NCBI GenBank assembly: GCA_910573755.1 | Contig: CAJTBO010000004.1 | Span: 124,001-188,000 of the forward strand | DNA length: 64,000 nucleotides | Reading direction: 5' to 3' | From: Lachnospiraceae bacterium | GTDB taxonomy: Bacteria; Bacillota; Clostridia; Lachnospirales; Lachnospiraceae | In this document: one piece after another, positions 8,771 to 16,967 of the stretch | Position numbering within the stretch: position 1 is the first letter of the stretch | Layout: each line of letters starts with the position of its first letter | Made by a program: the position numbers and the translations under genes | Notes under the pieces: generated by a model | What the model saw: the letters and a program-made list of their open reading frames with translations, nothing else | What the model was told of the DNA's origin: nothing | The model's database searches: none

Positions 8771-9112
8771 ATGATGAACACGGAAAAACGATATATTGCA
8801 CAGGAATGTTTAAAGGACACAGGTTTCAGCTATACTCTGTCCCTGATCAACGGAAAATTTAAAATGACCATCCTCTACACCTTAATGGAATTCGGGATCG
8901 TCCGGTTTAACGAGATGAAAAAATATATCGGCAATATCTCCTACAAGACCTTGAGCTCCACGCTGAAAGAGCTTGAAGCAGACAGGCTCATCCATCGGGA
9001 AGAATATCCCCAGATCCCGCCCAAAGTGGAGTACAGCCTTACGGAGCGCGGAAAATCGCTGATGCCGATCCTGGATCTGATGTGTGACTGGGGCGATAAA
9101 AACAGGCTCTGA
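8771..9112 (+). CDS. HxlR-family winged-helix regulator
   Basis: This 113-aa regulator has the HxlR/MarR-like core: ALINGKFKM-type helix (LSLINGKFKMTILYTLM), RFNEMKKYIGNISYKTLSSTLKEL as the recognition region, and the wing YPQIPPKVEYSLTERGKSL. GGAGGA at 8761 precedes the start, which may be either of two consecutive ATGs (8771 or 8774). The longer frame back to 8630 lacks a ribosome site and is not used. Family members respond to redox or electrophile stress or to metabolites. The next gene starts 46 bp downstream, so they may be co-transcribed. Confidence 0.88.
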   Translation: MMNTEKRYIAQECLKDTGFSYTLSLINGKFKMTILYTLMEFGIVRFNEMKKYIGNISYKTLSSTLKELEADRLIHREEYPQIPPKVEYSLTERGKSLMPILDLMCDWGDKNRL

Positions 9113-9158
9113 TACCATTGTCCGTATAAATTTCCGGCGACTGTCCATATTAATAAAC

Positions 9159-9773
9159 ATGAAAAGAATCCCAAAACACATCGGTATCATTCCCGACGGC
9201 AACAGACGCTGGGCAAAACAAAACGGACTGAAAAAAGAAGAGGGCTACACCTATGGCCTTGCCCCCGGTTTAAGGCTCCTGAAAGCCGCACAGAACCACG
9301 GCATACAGGAGCTGACGTTCTATGGATTCACAGTGGAGAACTGCAAACGTCCAAAGGAGCAGGTTCTTGCCTTCTCCAGAGCATGTATCGAGGCTGTCAG
9401 AGTGCTCGAACAGGAACAGGCGGATATCTATGTACTCGGCAACACAAGCTCCCCCTGTTTTCCTGCCGAGCTGCTTCCCTATACAGGCCGTATGCGCCCC
9501 ACCGCCCGTCCGGACAAAGGAATGCGGGTCAACTTTCTGGCGGATTACGGCTGGGAGTGGGATATGAAAAACAACTGGGCATCCCGTGAAATACCGCGGA
9601 TCGACCTGGTCATCCGCTGGGGCGGAATGTGCCGCTTATCCGGCTTTCTGCCCGTTCAGACCGTCTATTCCGATATCTATATCGTAAAGGAACTCTGGCC
9701 TGATTTTCAGGAACAGCAATTTGAGGACGCATTAAACTGGTATCGGAAACAGGATGTCACCTTAGGCGGATAG
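9159..9773 (+). CDS. Divergent, short undecaprenyl diphosphate synthase-like protein
   Basis: The protein starts with the isoprenyl synthase signature (HIGIIPDGNRRWAK) and retains YGFTVENCKRP and the C-terminal YSDIYIVKELWPDF block. UppS makes the C55 lipid carrier for wall synthesis by adding isopentenyl units. This copy is about 204 aa against roughly 240-250 for true UppS: a helical stretch is missing after VNFLADYGW. The usual RTGGE/RTSGE reads RWGGM, and the Glu before the WPDF block is Asp. It is probably a paralogue with altered chain length or function. The start chosen gives IPDGN at the usual distance, although its ribosome site is weak. Confidence 0.75.
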   Translation: MKRIPKHIGIIPDGNRRWAKQNGLKKEEGYTYGLAPGLRLLKAAQNHGIQELTFYGFTVENCKRPKEQVLAFSRACIEAVRVLEQEQADIYVLGNTSSPCFPAELLPYTGRMRPTARPDKGMRVNFLADYGWEWDMKNNWASREIPRIDLVIRWGGMCRLSGFLPVQTVYSDIYIVKELWPDFQEQQFEDALNWYRKQDVTLGG

Positions 9774-9792
9774 AAACATCCTCTTTATATCC

Positions 9793-10689
9793 TCAACACC
9801 CTTCTTTATCCTGTTTTTTCCGGTTCAGCACAACGATCGCCGCAAAGATCATACCGACACCGGCTGCCCCGAAGACGTCCATCTGCTCCTTCATCACAAG
9901 AACCCCCAGCAGGGACGCAACCGCCGGTTCGATGGAAGCGATCACCGCCACACGGCTTGCCTCCATGTCTTCCAAAGCGAGATTATAACAAAAATAAGGA
10001 CATATATTACAGACAACAGCCGCCGTCACAAGCCATAAACCGGCTGCCGGATCCGCCGCAGCCGTCTCCGCCAGTCCTTTCACGTCGATCAGGACGCATC
10101 CGCCGGCTGCTGCCGTCAGAAAAGAATAGAAGAGCACCGTCACCGCATGGTAACGCTTCAGCAGTACCCCCGCCACAATACTGTAAGAGGCGTAGCCCAC
10201 AGCCGCCGCCAGTCCCCAGAGATACGCAGGCAGCGGATAGGCAAGGCTTCCATGCATAATACCGGACACAAAGGCGCAGCCGGCAACCGCCATACAAACC
10301 GCAGCCATCCTGCGCAGCGTGATCTTCTCGCGAAAGATCACGGCTGATGCCAGTGTCACGATCACCGGGGACGTATACAGCAGCACCGCCGCCACAGGCA
10401 TCGAAGATTTCTCAATGGCAAACCCGTAGCATACATTAAAAAACAAAAGACACAATATTCCCGTCACAAAAAACCACGGCAGATCCCGCAGACGGATTTT
10501 CAGCAGTTCTCTCTTTCCCGCCCCCAGAACGATCCCCACAAGAACCACCGCAACCAGATATCTCCCTGCCGCCATAGGCATGGAACCGATACCGTACATT
10601 CCCAGTTTATGGACAAACAGCCCTATACTTCCCCACATGCAGCCCGACAGCGCTGCCAGAATTACCGCTCTTTTTTCTTTTATACTCAT
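9793..10689 (-). CDS. EamA/DMT-family transporter
   Basis: This 298-aa protein has two repeated EamA halves with about ten membrane helices. The first half begins ILAALSGCMWGSIGLF and the second YLWGLAAAVGYASYSIV. The family exports or takes up small metabolites such as amino acids or nucleotides. I moved the start to the ATG at 10689, which has GGAGG 5 nt upstream, and discarded a 27-codon basic extension. It faces the UppS-like gene tail to tail with only about 20 bp between them. Confidence 0.9.
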   Translation of the reverse strand: MSIKEKRAVILAALSGCMWGSIGLFVHKLGMYGIGSMPMAAGRYLVAVVLVGIVLGAGKRELLKIRLRDLPWFFVTGILCLLFFNVCYGFAIEKSSMPVAAVLLYTSPVIVTLASAVIFREKITLRRMAAVCMAVAGCAFVSGIMHGSLAYPLPAYLWGLAAAVGYASYSIVAGVLLKRYHAVTVLFYSFLTAAAGGCVLIDVKGLAETAAADPAAGLWLVTAAVVCNICPYFCYNLALEDMEASRVAVIASIEPAVASLLGVLVMKEQMDVFGAAGVGMIFAAIVVLNRKKQDKEGC

Positions 10690-10938
10690 AACTACCTCCG
10701 ATCTGTACGGAGCCATTATACAGTTTTTCCGTTTTCTCCGCAAACCGATTTTTTCCCGCCTGCGGTGCAACTAACGACCACCCTTGGGTCTGGCTGTTTC
10801 GCGCCGCTCCCCGTCCGGGCCGCCTCCCCCCATTCCTTTCGTTTTACCCGGGCACAGACAGCAATGGAACATCTTATTTTCCACACGGATCACCTGTTTC
10901 TCGAGAACAATGTAAAAACCATGAAATCCTATCCGGAA

Positions 10939-11064
10939 GAAAATATTCTGAAAAAGAAAATATACCGAAAAAAAGTAAATATGCAGGAAAAAAGAAAATA
11001 TGCAGGAAAAAGAAAATATGCAGGAAAAAGAAAATATGCCGAAAAAAAGAAAATATGCAGGAAA
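10939..11064. repeat. A-rich 18-19-bp tandem repeats, about seven copies
   Basis: The unit GAAAATATGCAGGAAAAA recurs about seven times, with the first two copies degenerate and three inner ones near identical. It fills the gap upstream of the EamA gene and downstream of the DUF2971 gene. The reading frames it opens on both strands (poly-Lys on one, Phe/Ser-rich on the other) look like artefacts of the repeat. The remaining flanks (10690-10938 and 11065-11158) show no gene. Confidence 0.82.
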
Positions 11065-11158
11065 TTCCGGAGACAGGTATGACAGTCCTGCGCCGGCGGC
11101 ATATACCGGCACAGACTATCGAAGAATGGATTGCTTCGTTAAAAGAGAACTATCCCCG

Positions 11159-11980
11159 CTAAGTAGTCGGCTTCCGGAGCGGGCAGTCCGACATACTGAT
11201 CCTGTCCCGCAGCGCATTCATTCCGCAGTCCACCAGATAGTCCTGCAGAATCGGCAGAGATTGCGAGGAAGCCGGCCCGATTATGATCTCCCCGATCAGT
11301 TCCGACATATGGAGCCCAAGCCTTCCGCACATCCTGTTCAAGTCAAGCGGGTAATACTTCTTGATCCGCCCCGGCGACACATGATATCTCGGTTCCACTG
11401 CGAATTCATTCAGTATAAACGGGGAGATGACCAGCCTGCGCTCCTTCTCTCTCGCAAAGGAAGGATGCTTGAATGCCGCCGACTGAACCCACGCATCATT
11501 CATGATCTCCCGCAGCTCCTGCTGTATTTCCGCAAACTTCTTCTCTTTCATCATCAGGTTGTAAAACTCTTCCACGAGCCGGTGTTCCCGCATATCCTTC
11601 TGATAATATACCGTCTGCAGCGACACGGCTCCGCCTGTCATCTTCTGCATCAGGTTTTCATGGAAGGCAATGCAGACGCCCTGCCCCAAATGTCCGTACC
11701 GCTCCCACTGTGCGGCATCATCCCTGTACTTGGAAAAACACGCCGCATACGCCGAATACCGGAACTCTTCTTCCAGTTCCCTGCGGAAAAACTTCTCTAT
11801 CACACGGCTCCTCTCTTCCTCTCCGCCCGCCGTTAGCTTCTCCATGACGGCACGGCAGATCCCCTTCATAAAAAATCTCATTTCAGAGGCATCATTCATA
11901 TTCAGGATATTGTTCAGCCTCAGCTCCGCGCACCGGACAATACCGTCAAAAGCCGCAAAATCAGTGTAATGATACAGCAT
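11159..11980 (-). CDS. DUF2971 domain protein
   Basis: The protein begins LYHYTDFAAFDGIVRCAEL and carries the CFSKYRDDAAQWERYGHLGQGVCIAF block near residues 83-107 and a basic SFAREKERRLV segment, the order seen in DUF2971 proteins. The biochemical role of that family is not established; members are often found near defence or mobile genes. An AGGGAAG site lies just before the ATG. There is no signal peptide or membrane helix, so it is probably cytosolic. It stands alone on the minus strand. Confidence 0.8.
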   Translation of the reverse strand: MLYHYTDFAAFDGIVRCAELRLNNILNMNDASEMRFFMKGICRAVMEKLTAGGEEERSRVIEKFFRRELEEEFRYSAYAACFSKYRDDAAQWERYGHLGQGVCIAFHENLMQKMTGGAVSLQTVYYQKDMREHRLVEEFYNLMMKEKKFAEIQQELREIMNDAWVQSAAFKHPSFAREKERRLVISPFILNEFAVEPRYHVSPGRIKKYYPLDLNRMCGRLGLHMSELIGEIIIGPASSQSLPILQDYLVDCGMNALRDRISMSDCPLRKPTT

Positions 11981-12127
11981 AGTCTTCCCTCCCCGGGCGC
12001 TCTGCAGGCGTTTACCGTGCAGCGCCGCACCCCCTTTGACTTTTTCACCATTATATCACGCCATTTCCATTTTTACCATAAAACGTTTATGCTCCCGCGG
12101 CAGCAGCCTGCCCCGGAATTATGCACT

Positions 12128-12298
12128 ATGCCCCGAATAGCCGTTTACTTTCCCGGTACCGGATACCATTGCGGCTAACCTCTTTTATATTACGGCAGAT
12201 AGACCGCCTTTGAAGCGGGATACGGGCATTCCGGAAACGCAGCCTATATCTGCAGCGCGGGAAAAATCCGCGGCGATCACGAAAAAATACAAGTGATG
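12128..12298 (+). pseudogene. Degraded copy of the esterase-like gene at 55828
   Basis: The frame starts MPRIAVYFPGTGYHCG, then hits a TAA at 12176, continues PLLYYGR to a TAG, and goes on as AFEAGYGHSGNAAYICSAG and KIRG. The intact gene at 55828 reads MSKIAVYFPGIGYHC, then PLLYYSR, ELGYKDYKNVSYTYNAG and NIRG in the same order. Two in-frame stops and loss of the last two thirds show it is dead. Downstream sequence to 12411 contains no further recognisable match. Confidence 0.78.
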
Positions 12299-12411
12299 TC
12301 TGCATCCGGCAGCGCCTCATACACCGGCATGGTCAGTACGCCCGTACCTGCCGGCACCTCCGGCATTCTGCTTTGCAGCTTCAAATCTATTAATAAGCCT
12401 CACAAACCCCT

Positions 12412-12834
12412 TTACCTCAGCAGAGCCATGCTTCCTGTCAATCTGTTGACCTTCTTTTTTGCGCCACAGATGGCAATCCCGAAATAATTCAGTTCCGTTT
12501 CCGAAATATCTTTTATTTTTCCGATAAACTCGTCATAAGTCTTGCACCCCTGCGCCAGATCCGAAAAATCAACCACCGTCAGATCCGAAAACTCCGGCTC
12601 ATACAATTTCTCCCGGATAGCTTTGATCACATCCGCATTACCTTTTAAGATCGGCACCGGAAATTCAATGATCCCCAGATGTCTATTACCCGTCCTGTCA
12701 TATACATCTGCACCCACAATCTCCCGTCTCTGCTTTCCGAGCGTAATGCCCATGATAGCCGCCGTGTTCGCAACAATGCCGGACGGCAGGTTTTCGTCAA
12801 TCACCATGACACATTTCTCGTTCTGTAAGTCCAT
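12412..12834 (-). CDS. DUF2000 family protein
   Basis: This 140-aa protein carries the DUF2000 pattern: CVMVIDENLPSGIVANTAAI near the start, VGADVYDRTG in the middle and FPVPILKG thereafter. The fold resembles peptidyl-tRNA hydrolase-like proteins, but no enzyme activity is established for the family. It follows the acetyltransferase gene with a 2-nt gap, and its AGGAGG site lies inside the end of that gene. The ATG at 12834 (7-nt spacing) is preferred over a TTG two codons earlier. It forms an operon with the AraC and GNAT genes. Confidence 0.85.
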   Translation of the reverse strand: MDLQNEKCVMVIDENLPSGIVANTAAIMGITLGKQRREIVGADVYDRTGNRHLGIIEFPVPILKGNADVIKAIREKLYEPEFSDLTVVDFSDLAQGCKTYDEFIGKIKDISETELNYFGIAICGAKKKVNRLTGSMALLR

Positions 12835-12836
12835 TT

Positions 12837-13478
12837 TCAATCCTCCTGATTTTCGGAGGATTTCTCCTCCTTATGATAACAGCGGTAAAGATAAGCCCTG
12901 CGAAAGCCTGCCCGCTCATATTGTTCCGGCAGTTCTTCCTTTCCCGGAATATCTGCCAGTATCCTTGTAACCCCGTCTGCCGCCCCAAACCGCAGGATAT
13001 CCTCTATGCCCGCACATAACAGGTTTCCGTCCGGCAGGAATAAAAGCCTCTGCTGTTTTATCCCGATAACCTTATCCGTGCCTGTCATGATATACTCCGT
13101 ATCCTCCCCGTCTGCCACGTTTTTAAGATACCGGCCGTCCTCTTCAACACAAAAATTTCCGGCTTCCTCTGTCGTGTTCCATTCCCCGACCACACCACAG
13201 TTTTTTAGCCCATACCCGTTATCCGTAAGTATGGAACTCAGGTGATAATTGGTATGCTCCGCTATACGGAACACACAGTCCGTCCTGTTCCGGCGGCTGA
13301 TCTCCTCACACTTCCTTATACTGTCCGGTATATTCCCCTGTGAAAACCTATAATACAGTGGATAGACCCAAAGACAGCCTCCCATTTTCTTCAATATCCA
13401 TCCCGAGCAAACTAAAGTTTCCCTGTCCTGAAACAGGCTGATGATCTGCTCCTCCGTTCTTATTGCATGCTCATTCAC
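12837..13478 (-). CDS. GNAT-like acetyltransferase
   Basis: The C-terminal half has a GNAT-type core (GVTRILADIPGKEELPEQYERAGFRRAYLY), while the N-terminal half is less conserved. The clearest ribosome site, GGAGGGGG, points to a GTG start at 13478 inside the overlapping AraC 3' end, giving 213 aa. The family transfers acetyl groups from acetyl-CoA to amines; the substrate is unknown. The tight coupling to an AraC activator upstream and a DUF2000 gene downstream suggests one small regulated unit. Confidence 0.65.
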   Translation of the reverse strand: MNEHAIRTEEQIISLFQDRETLVCSGWILKKMGGCLWVYPLYYRFSQGNIPDSIRKCEEISRRNRTDCVFRIAEHTNYHLSSILTDNGYGLKNCGVVGEWNTTEEAGNFCVEEDGRYLKNVADGEDTEYIMTGTDKVIGIKQQRLLFLPDGNLLCAGIEDILRFGAADGVTRILADIPGKEELPEQYERAGFRRAYLYRCYHKEEKSSENQED

Positions 13479-14358
13479 TATCGTCACTCCCCCTCCCGTT
13501 ATATTCAGAGAGGAAAAGCCCTGCAGCCGCGGAGCTGTCCCCGTCTTTATCCGAGAATATTTCACGGTAAGTCCCCGGTGCAAGTCCTATGAACTGATTG
13601 AAATAGTTTGTAAAATGGCTCTGGTCTGAAAACCCTGTCCGAATTGCCGCCTCCGCGGGAGGCACCCCTTCCGATAACAGCTTCTTTGCCTTATTGATGC
13701 GGATCGTCTCAAGGTAACGGTACGGCGTGACACCCTTTTCTTTTGTAAAAGCCCGCAGCAGCGTTGACTTGCTAAGTCCTGCATGACGGCAGATCCGGTC
13801 TAAATAAATACGCTCTGTAAAATGCTCTGTCATGTATTCACATGCCCTTTTGATCTCCTGCCTGCACTCCGGGATGCAGCTTTCAAAGGGCTGCCCGTAA
13901 TTCCGGATCAGATGCGAAAGCAGAAACAGCAGTGTTTCCTCCTTTTTAAACTCTCCTGTCCCTTTCATGGCCATCTCGTGCAGTGAACGCAGATGGCAGG
14001 CTGCCTCCTCATCATAGACAACATTTTCCGAAAACCCCGGAAGTTCCCGTTTTCCTGTGACTTCCTCCGCCAGATCAAGCATGACCTCCTTTGAAATATT
14101 AAATCCCCGGTAGTCAAATGTTCCCTCGTCACTCTGTACACAGGCATGACTGTCGCCCGGATTGAAAAGCACAATGCAGCCTTCCTCTATCGCATATTCC
14201 CTGTCCCTGCAGGAAAGAATCCGCTCCCCATCCTCCACAAACCCTATGACATAATGCTCATGGAAATGGCCCGGAAACGGCTGTACGATTCCCTCAAAAC
14301 GGTATGCTTCCATCCTTAATTCATCATCATATACCACTGTCCTTGTTTCTTTCTTCAT
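13471..14358 (-). CDS. AraC-family transcriptional regulator
   Basis: The N-terminal cupin-like sensor domain (PGHFHEHYVIGFVEDGE, then LFNPGDSHACV) is followed by two C-terminal helix-turn-helix motifs, the second being FSDQSHFTNYFNQFIGLAPGTYRE. This is the standard arrangement of an effector-binding AraC activator. The start at 14358 gives 295 aa; a 12-codon upstream extension is possible. It probably controls the GNAT and DUF2000 genes with which it overlaps or abuts. Confidence 0.9.
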   Translation of the reverse strand: MKKETRTVVYDDELRMEAYRFEGIVQPFPGHFHEHYVIGFVEDGERILSCRDREYAIEEGCIVLFNPGDSHACVQSDEGTFDYRGFNISKEVMLDLAEEVTGKRELPGFSENVVYDEEAACHLRSLHEMAMKGTGEFKKEETLLFLLSHLIRNYGQPFESCIPECRQEIKRACEYMTEHFTERIYLDRICRHAGLSKSTLLRAFTKEKGVTPYRYLETIRINKAKKLLSEGVPPAEAAIRTGFSDQSHFTNYFNQFIGLAPGTYREIFSDKDGDSSAAAGLFLSEYNGRGSDDSE

Positions 14359-14458
14359 GCACACTACCCCGATTTCAATTTTGAAATTTATCAAGAGCCA
14401 TTTTACCCCTTATCTCTTCCTGCGTCTTGTAAAATATCTTCATTTTTTTATAAATTAA

Positions 14459-14486
14459 GGGGCGATAGTACTTAGACTGTCACCCC
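14459..14486 (-). terminator. Possible terminator after blaR1
   Basis: GGGGTGACAGT and ACTATCGCCCC form an imperfect stem on the minus strand 19 bp beyond the BlaR1-like stop, followed by an A/T-rich tract (TTAATTTATA). The T-run is broken, so efficiency is doubtful. Confidence 0.5.
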
Positions 14487-14504
14487 ATGCTTTATAACCT
14501 GCGT

Positions 14505-16259
14505 TTAATCCTCCTCTTTCCAACTGTTCTGCCACCAGTCATCTTCCCACGGTGTACCTTGCCATGTATCAGACCATAAATCTTCCCATTCCTCCGGGAA
14601 ATTTGAGGAATCAAATGCGTCCGAAGTGTAAATTCCCATGACGCCAGAGCCTTTTCTTGTCACATTGATAACATTGTTCCCTGTGCCGTCCGTAAACGTA
14701 TAGTTCCCGTTGCTTTCTGTGAAATTTTTAGGCGTATATATTTCTCCCCAATCTCCGCTGTTTGTAATGGTTGTGGTGGTATTTTTAAAATCATCTTTGG
14801 AAATCAACTGGAAATACCCACTGTTTGCTACTGCGTTTAATGAACCATTAAACCCCTCCGGCAAAGCCAAAAAGACAGATGCCATATTGAAGTTGCCCGC
14901 AATGTTGCCAGACCTTATAAAATCATACGTTAAATGGGCGCTATCTGCTGTTAAACTCACCTCCCCATAAGCAATATCCGGGATATATAGTTTTATGGTT
15001 TCATCATTTGTATTCGTGTTTGTTTTGCAGGAAATAGATACTTTTCGTCTATCATCCGATCCGTCAATCTTCACATCATAAACATTGCTGTTGTATTCGG
15101 CAGAAATTTTATTATCTGTTGCCGGCAGCACATTTACTGCACAACTGCTCACATCTAATGTCAATGAGGGTTTTCCCTCCGTGTCCAACTGTGGATTAGA
15201 GAGAGGGACTGCATGAGCATTCGCGGCACCTGAGCCTGTTGTATAGACACCAATAACAACAGCGCTTGTAACAAGAAACAGTGTCAATACGCTTGTCAAA
15301 ATAACAACGGGTTTATTCTTTTTCTTAAAATTCATAATAGCACCTAACCTTTCTTTTAACTGTTTGGCTCCCTCTGACAAAGTGACGGAAGCTAAAGAAC
15401 TTTTATAGAGATCGTTTGATTTCAAAAAGGAAATTAGTGTATCTCCATACTCACGTCTTGCGGTATCGTCAAGTACAGATATAACTTTTTCATCACATGA
15501 CAATTCGCAGGATTTATTCACTTCCTTTTCCAGCAGATATACAAAAGGATTGAACCAATGGACGCACACAACAATCTGTATCAGCCATTTATAAAACATA
15601 TCCCTCTGCCTGCAGTGGGTCAGCTCATGCATAAAGATATAAGACAGCTCCTTATCTTCCAATTCACGAACAGGTAAAACAATTTTTGGTCGAAAGAATC
15701 CAATCATAATAGGGGAAGCAATCAACGAATTATAGGATAATTCAACCTTCGTCTTAATATTTAATTTTTCTTCACAATCAGATAGCAGATTCAAAATCTT
15801 TATATCCGATACCTCTGTGTTGCCTGCTTTGATGTATTGGAAAAAGCCTTGATAAACCGTTATCTTGCGGACAAATAAAACCAGCGCCAATGCTGACCAG
15901 ATAAAAAACAGGCAGACATATTTGTTAAGTGGCTCACGCATGGCAGCGGTGGTTATTTCCCGGTTTGTCTGTATCGGCTCCGCTTTGTTGTTAGCCGTAT
16001 CTGCGGGAACGGGTACATTGGGGCTTGCAGGGATTTCATTCGTTATTGCTGCTGTGTCAAACTTTTCAAACAGGCTCCCGACAATCGTAGTATCGGGAGT
16101 AAAGGGAAGCAGAAACCGCAACGCAGCAACTATCCAGATATAATACTGCCAACGCTTGCTGAATTTGTTTTTATACAGCGGCTTCAATCCCGAAATGAGA
16201 AGCAGTAACAGTGCGCCGGAAACAGACAGCGACAATAATATTTTCACAAATTCACTCAT
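14505..16259 (-). CDS. BlaR1/MecR1-type M56 sensor metalloprotease with beta-strand-rich C-terminus
   Basis: The N-terminal half is an M56 membrane protease: helices at about 8-24, 40-52 and 115-132, and a zinc site HELTH at 211-215. A further helix (VVILTSVLTLFLVTSAVVIGVY) leads to an extracellular part. In BlaR1 that part is a penicillin-binding domain, but no SxxK penicilloyl-serine motif is evident here. Instead there is a repetitive beta-rich stretch resembling DUF4097/adhesin-like domains and a tail very rich in Trp, Asp and Glu. The start overlaps the BlaI-like stop by 8 nt. It probably cleaves or inactivates the co-encoded repressor on sensing an envelope signal. Confidence 0.85.
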   Translation of the reverse strand: MSEFVKILLSLSVSGALLLLLISGLKPLYKNKFSKRWQYYIWIVAALRFLLPFTPDTTIVGSLFEKFDTAAITNEIPASPNVPVPADTANNKAEPIQTNREITTAAMREPLNKYVCLFFIWSALALVLFVRKITVYQGFFQYIKAGNTEVSDIKILNLLSDCEEKLNIKTKVELSYNSLIASPIMIGFFRPKIVLPVRELEDKELSYIFMHELTHCRQRDMFYKWLIQIVVCVHWFNPFVYLLEKEVNKSCELSCDEKVISVLDDTARREYGDTLISFLKSNDLYKSSLASVTLSEGAKQLKERLGAIMNFKKKNKPVVILTSVLTLFLVTSAVVIGVYTTGSGAANAHAVPLSNPQLDTEGKPSLTLDVSSCAVNVLPATDNKISAEYNSNVYDVKIDGSDDRRKVSISCKTNTNTNDETIKLYIPDIAYGEVSLTADSAHLTYDFIRSGNIAGNFNMASVFLALPEGFNGSLNAVANSGYFQLISKDDFKNTTTTITNSGDWGEIYTPKNFTESNGNYTFTDGTGNNVINVTRKGSGVMGIYTSDAFDSSNFPEEWEDLWSDTWQGTPWEDDWWQNSWKEED

Positions 16260-16626
16260 TTTCTTTTCTCCAAAATGTTTCAATCTCTTTCAATTCGTCT
16301 GCCGAAAGAATATCCTGCCGCAACAAGGTTGATACCAAGTTTTTCACATTCCCGCCGTAGACTTTATCAAGAAAGCTGTGGGTCTGCATGGTCTGGTATT
16401 CCGCTTCTGTCACCGTAGCCACATACTCATTCTTCCTGCCGATTTTTTTCACTTTCAAAAACTTTTTTTCTCCTAAACGGGAAAGCAGAGTGAGTACAGT
16501 GTTGTTCTTCCATTCGTTTTTGTCTTTTTCCAATTCCTCCATGATGAGGGAGTATAAAGCCGCTCCTCCATTCTTCCAGATGATTTTCATTAGTACCAAC
16601 TCGGATTCAGAAATTTGCTGTGCCAT
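16252..16626 (-). CDS. BlaI/MecI/CopY-family repressor
   Basis: This 124-aa winged-helix repressor has the family core SELVLMKIIWKNGGAA through NTVLTLLSRLGEKKFLKVKKIGR. A C-terminal dimerisation helix includes the region usually cut by BlaR1. It should bind the paired ACA-N3-TGT sites just upstream and repress its own operon. A GGAGG site precedes the ATG. No beta-lactamase or PBP gene is nearby, so its other targets are unknown. Confidence 0.93.
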   Translation of the reverse strand: MAQQISESELVLMKIIWKNGGAALYSLIMEELEKDKNEWKNNTVLTLLSRLGEKKFLKVKKIGRKNEYVATVTEAEYQTMQTHSFLDKVYGGNVKNLVSTLLRQDILSADELKEIETFWRKENE

Positions 16627-16640
16627 TTTGTCCTCCTTTT

Positions 16641-16686
16641 ATCTTAACATCTTGTAGGTATGTAAACATCTTAACACTTTGTAGGT
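16641..16686 (-). promoter_or_regulatory. Two-site BlaI-type operator
   Basis: On the minus strand two copies of CTACAnnnTGTTAAG occur, one centred near 16651 and one near 16678, 27 bp apart. Each holds an ACA-N3-TGT dyad like the TACA/TGTA boxes of BlaI, MecI and CopY. They lie immediately upstream of the repressor start and would block its promoter. Confidence 0.72.
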
Positions 16687-16751
16687 GATAATGCAATACC
16701 CTAATGAAAATTTAAGAATTTATAAAAAGATAGGTAAAATAGGGGGGATTC

Positions 16752-16948
16752 CGTAGTCGCCGGCATTGTGGAAAAATCCGTAATACCGGAAGACATCAGC
16801 GCCACCATCGTTACAATGCAGCGTGTTTTCAGGTCAATATCCTGATTATCCAGTTTTCCCCAAACAGCACATCGTCATTATAGTGCGCAAATTCCGGTGC
16901 GAAGTCGCCTAACTGCATCTTTCCTGCTGTCTGTATAATTTTCTCCAT
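16752..16948 (-). pseudogene. Carboxymuconolactone decarboxylase family remnant
   Basis: From the ATG at 16948 (GGAGG 8 nt upstream) the frame reads MEKIIQTAGKMQLGDFAPEF and then HYNDDVLFGENW. The match to carboxymuconolactone decarboxylase-like proteins continues in another frame as DLKTRCIVTMVALMSSGITD, before running into unrelated sequence. A frameshift and loss of the second half, including the usual catalytic Cys/His region, show it is broken. It sits 20 bp after the aldo/keto reductase, its usual type of operon partner. Confidence 0.72.
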
Positions 16949-16967
16949 TGTCTTATCCTCCCATCAT

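Noticed and set aside
10939-11064. CRISPR array
   Set aside because: The units are 18-19 bp with no unique spacers.
10609-11836. Long plus-strand frames antisense to EamA and DUF2971 genes and through the A-rich repeats
   Set aside because: They have poly-Lys or low-complexity composition, lie opposite real genes and show no domain.
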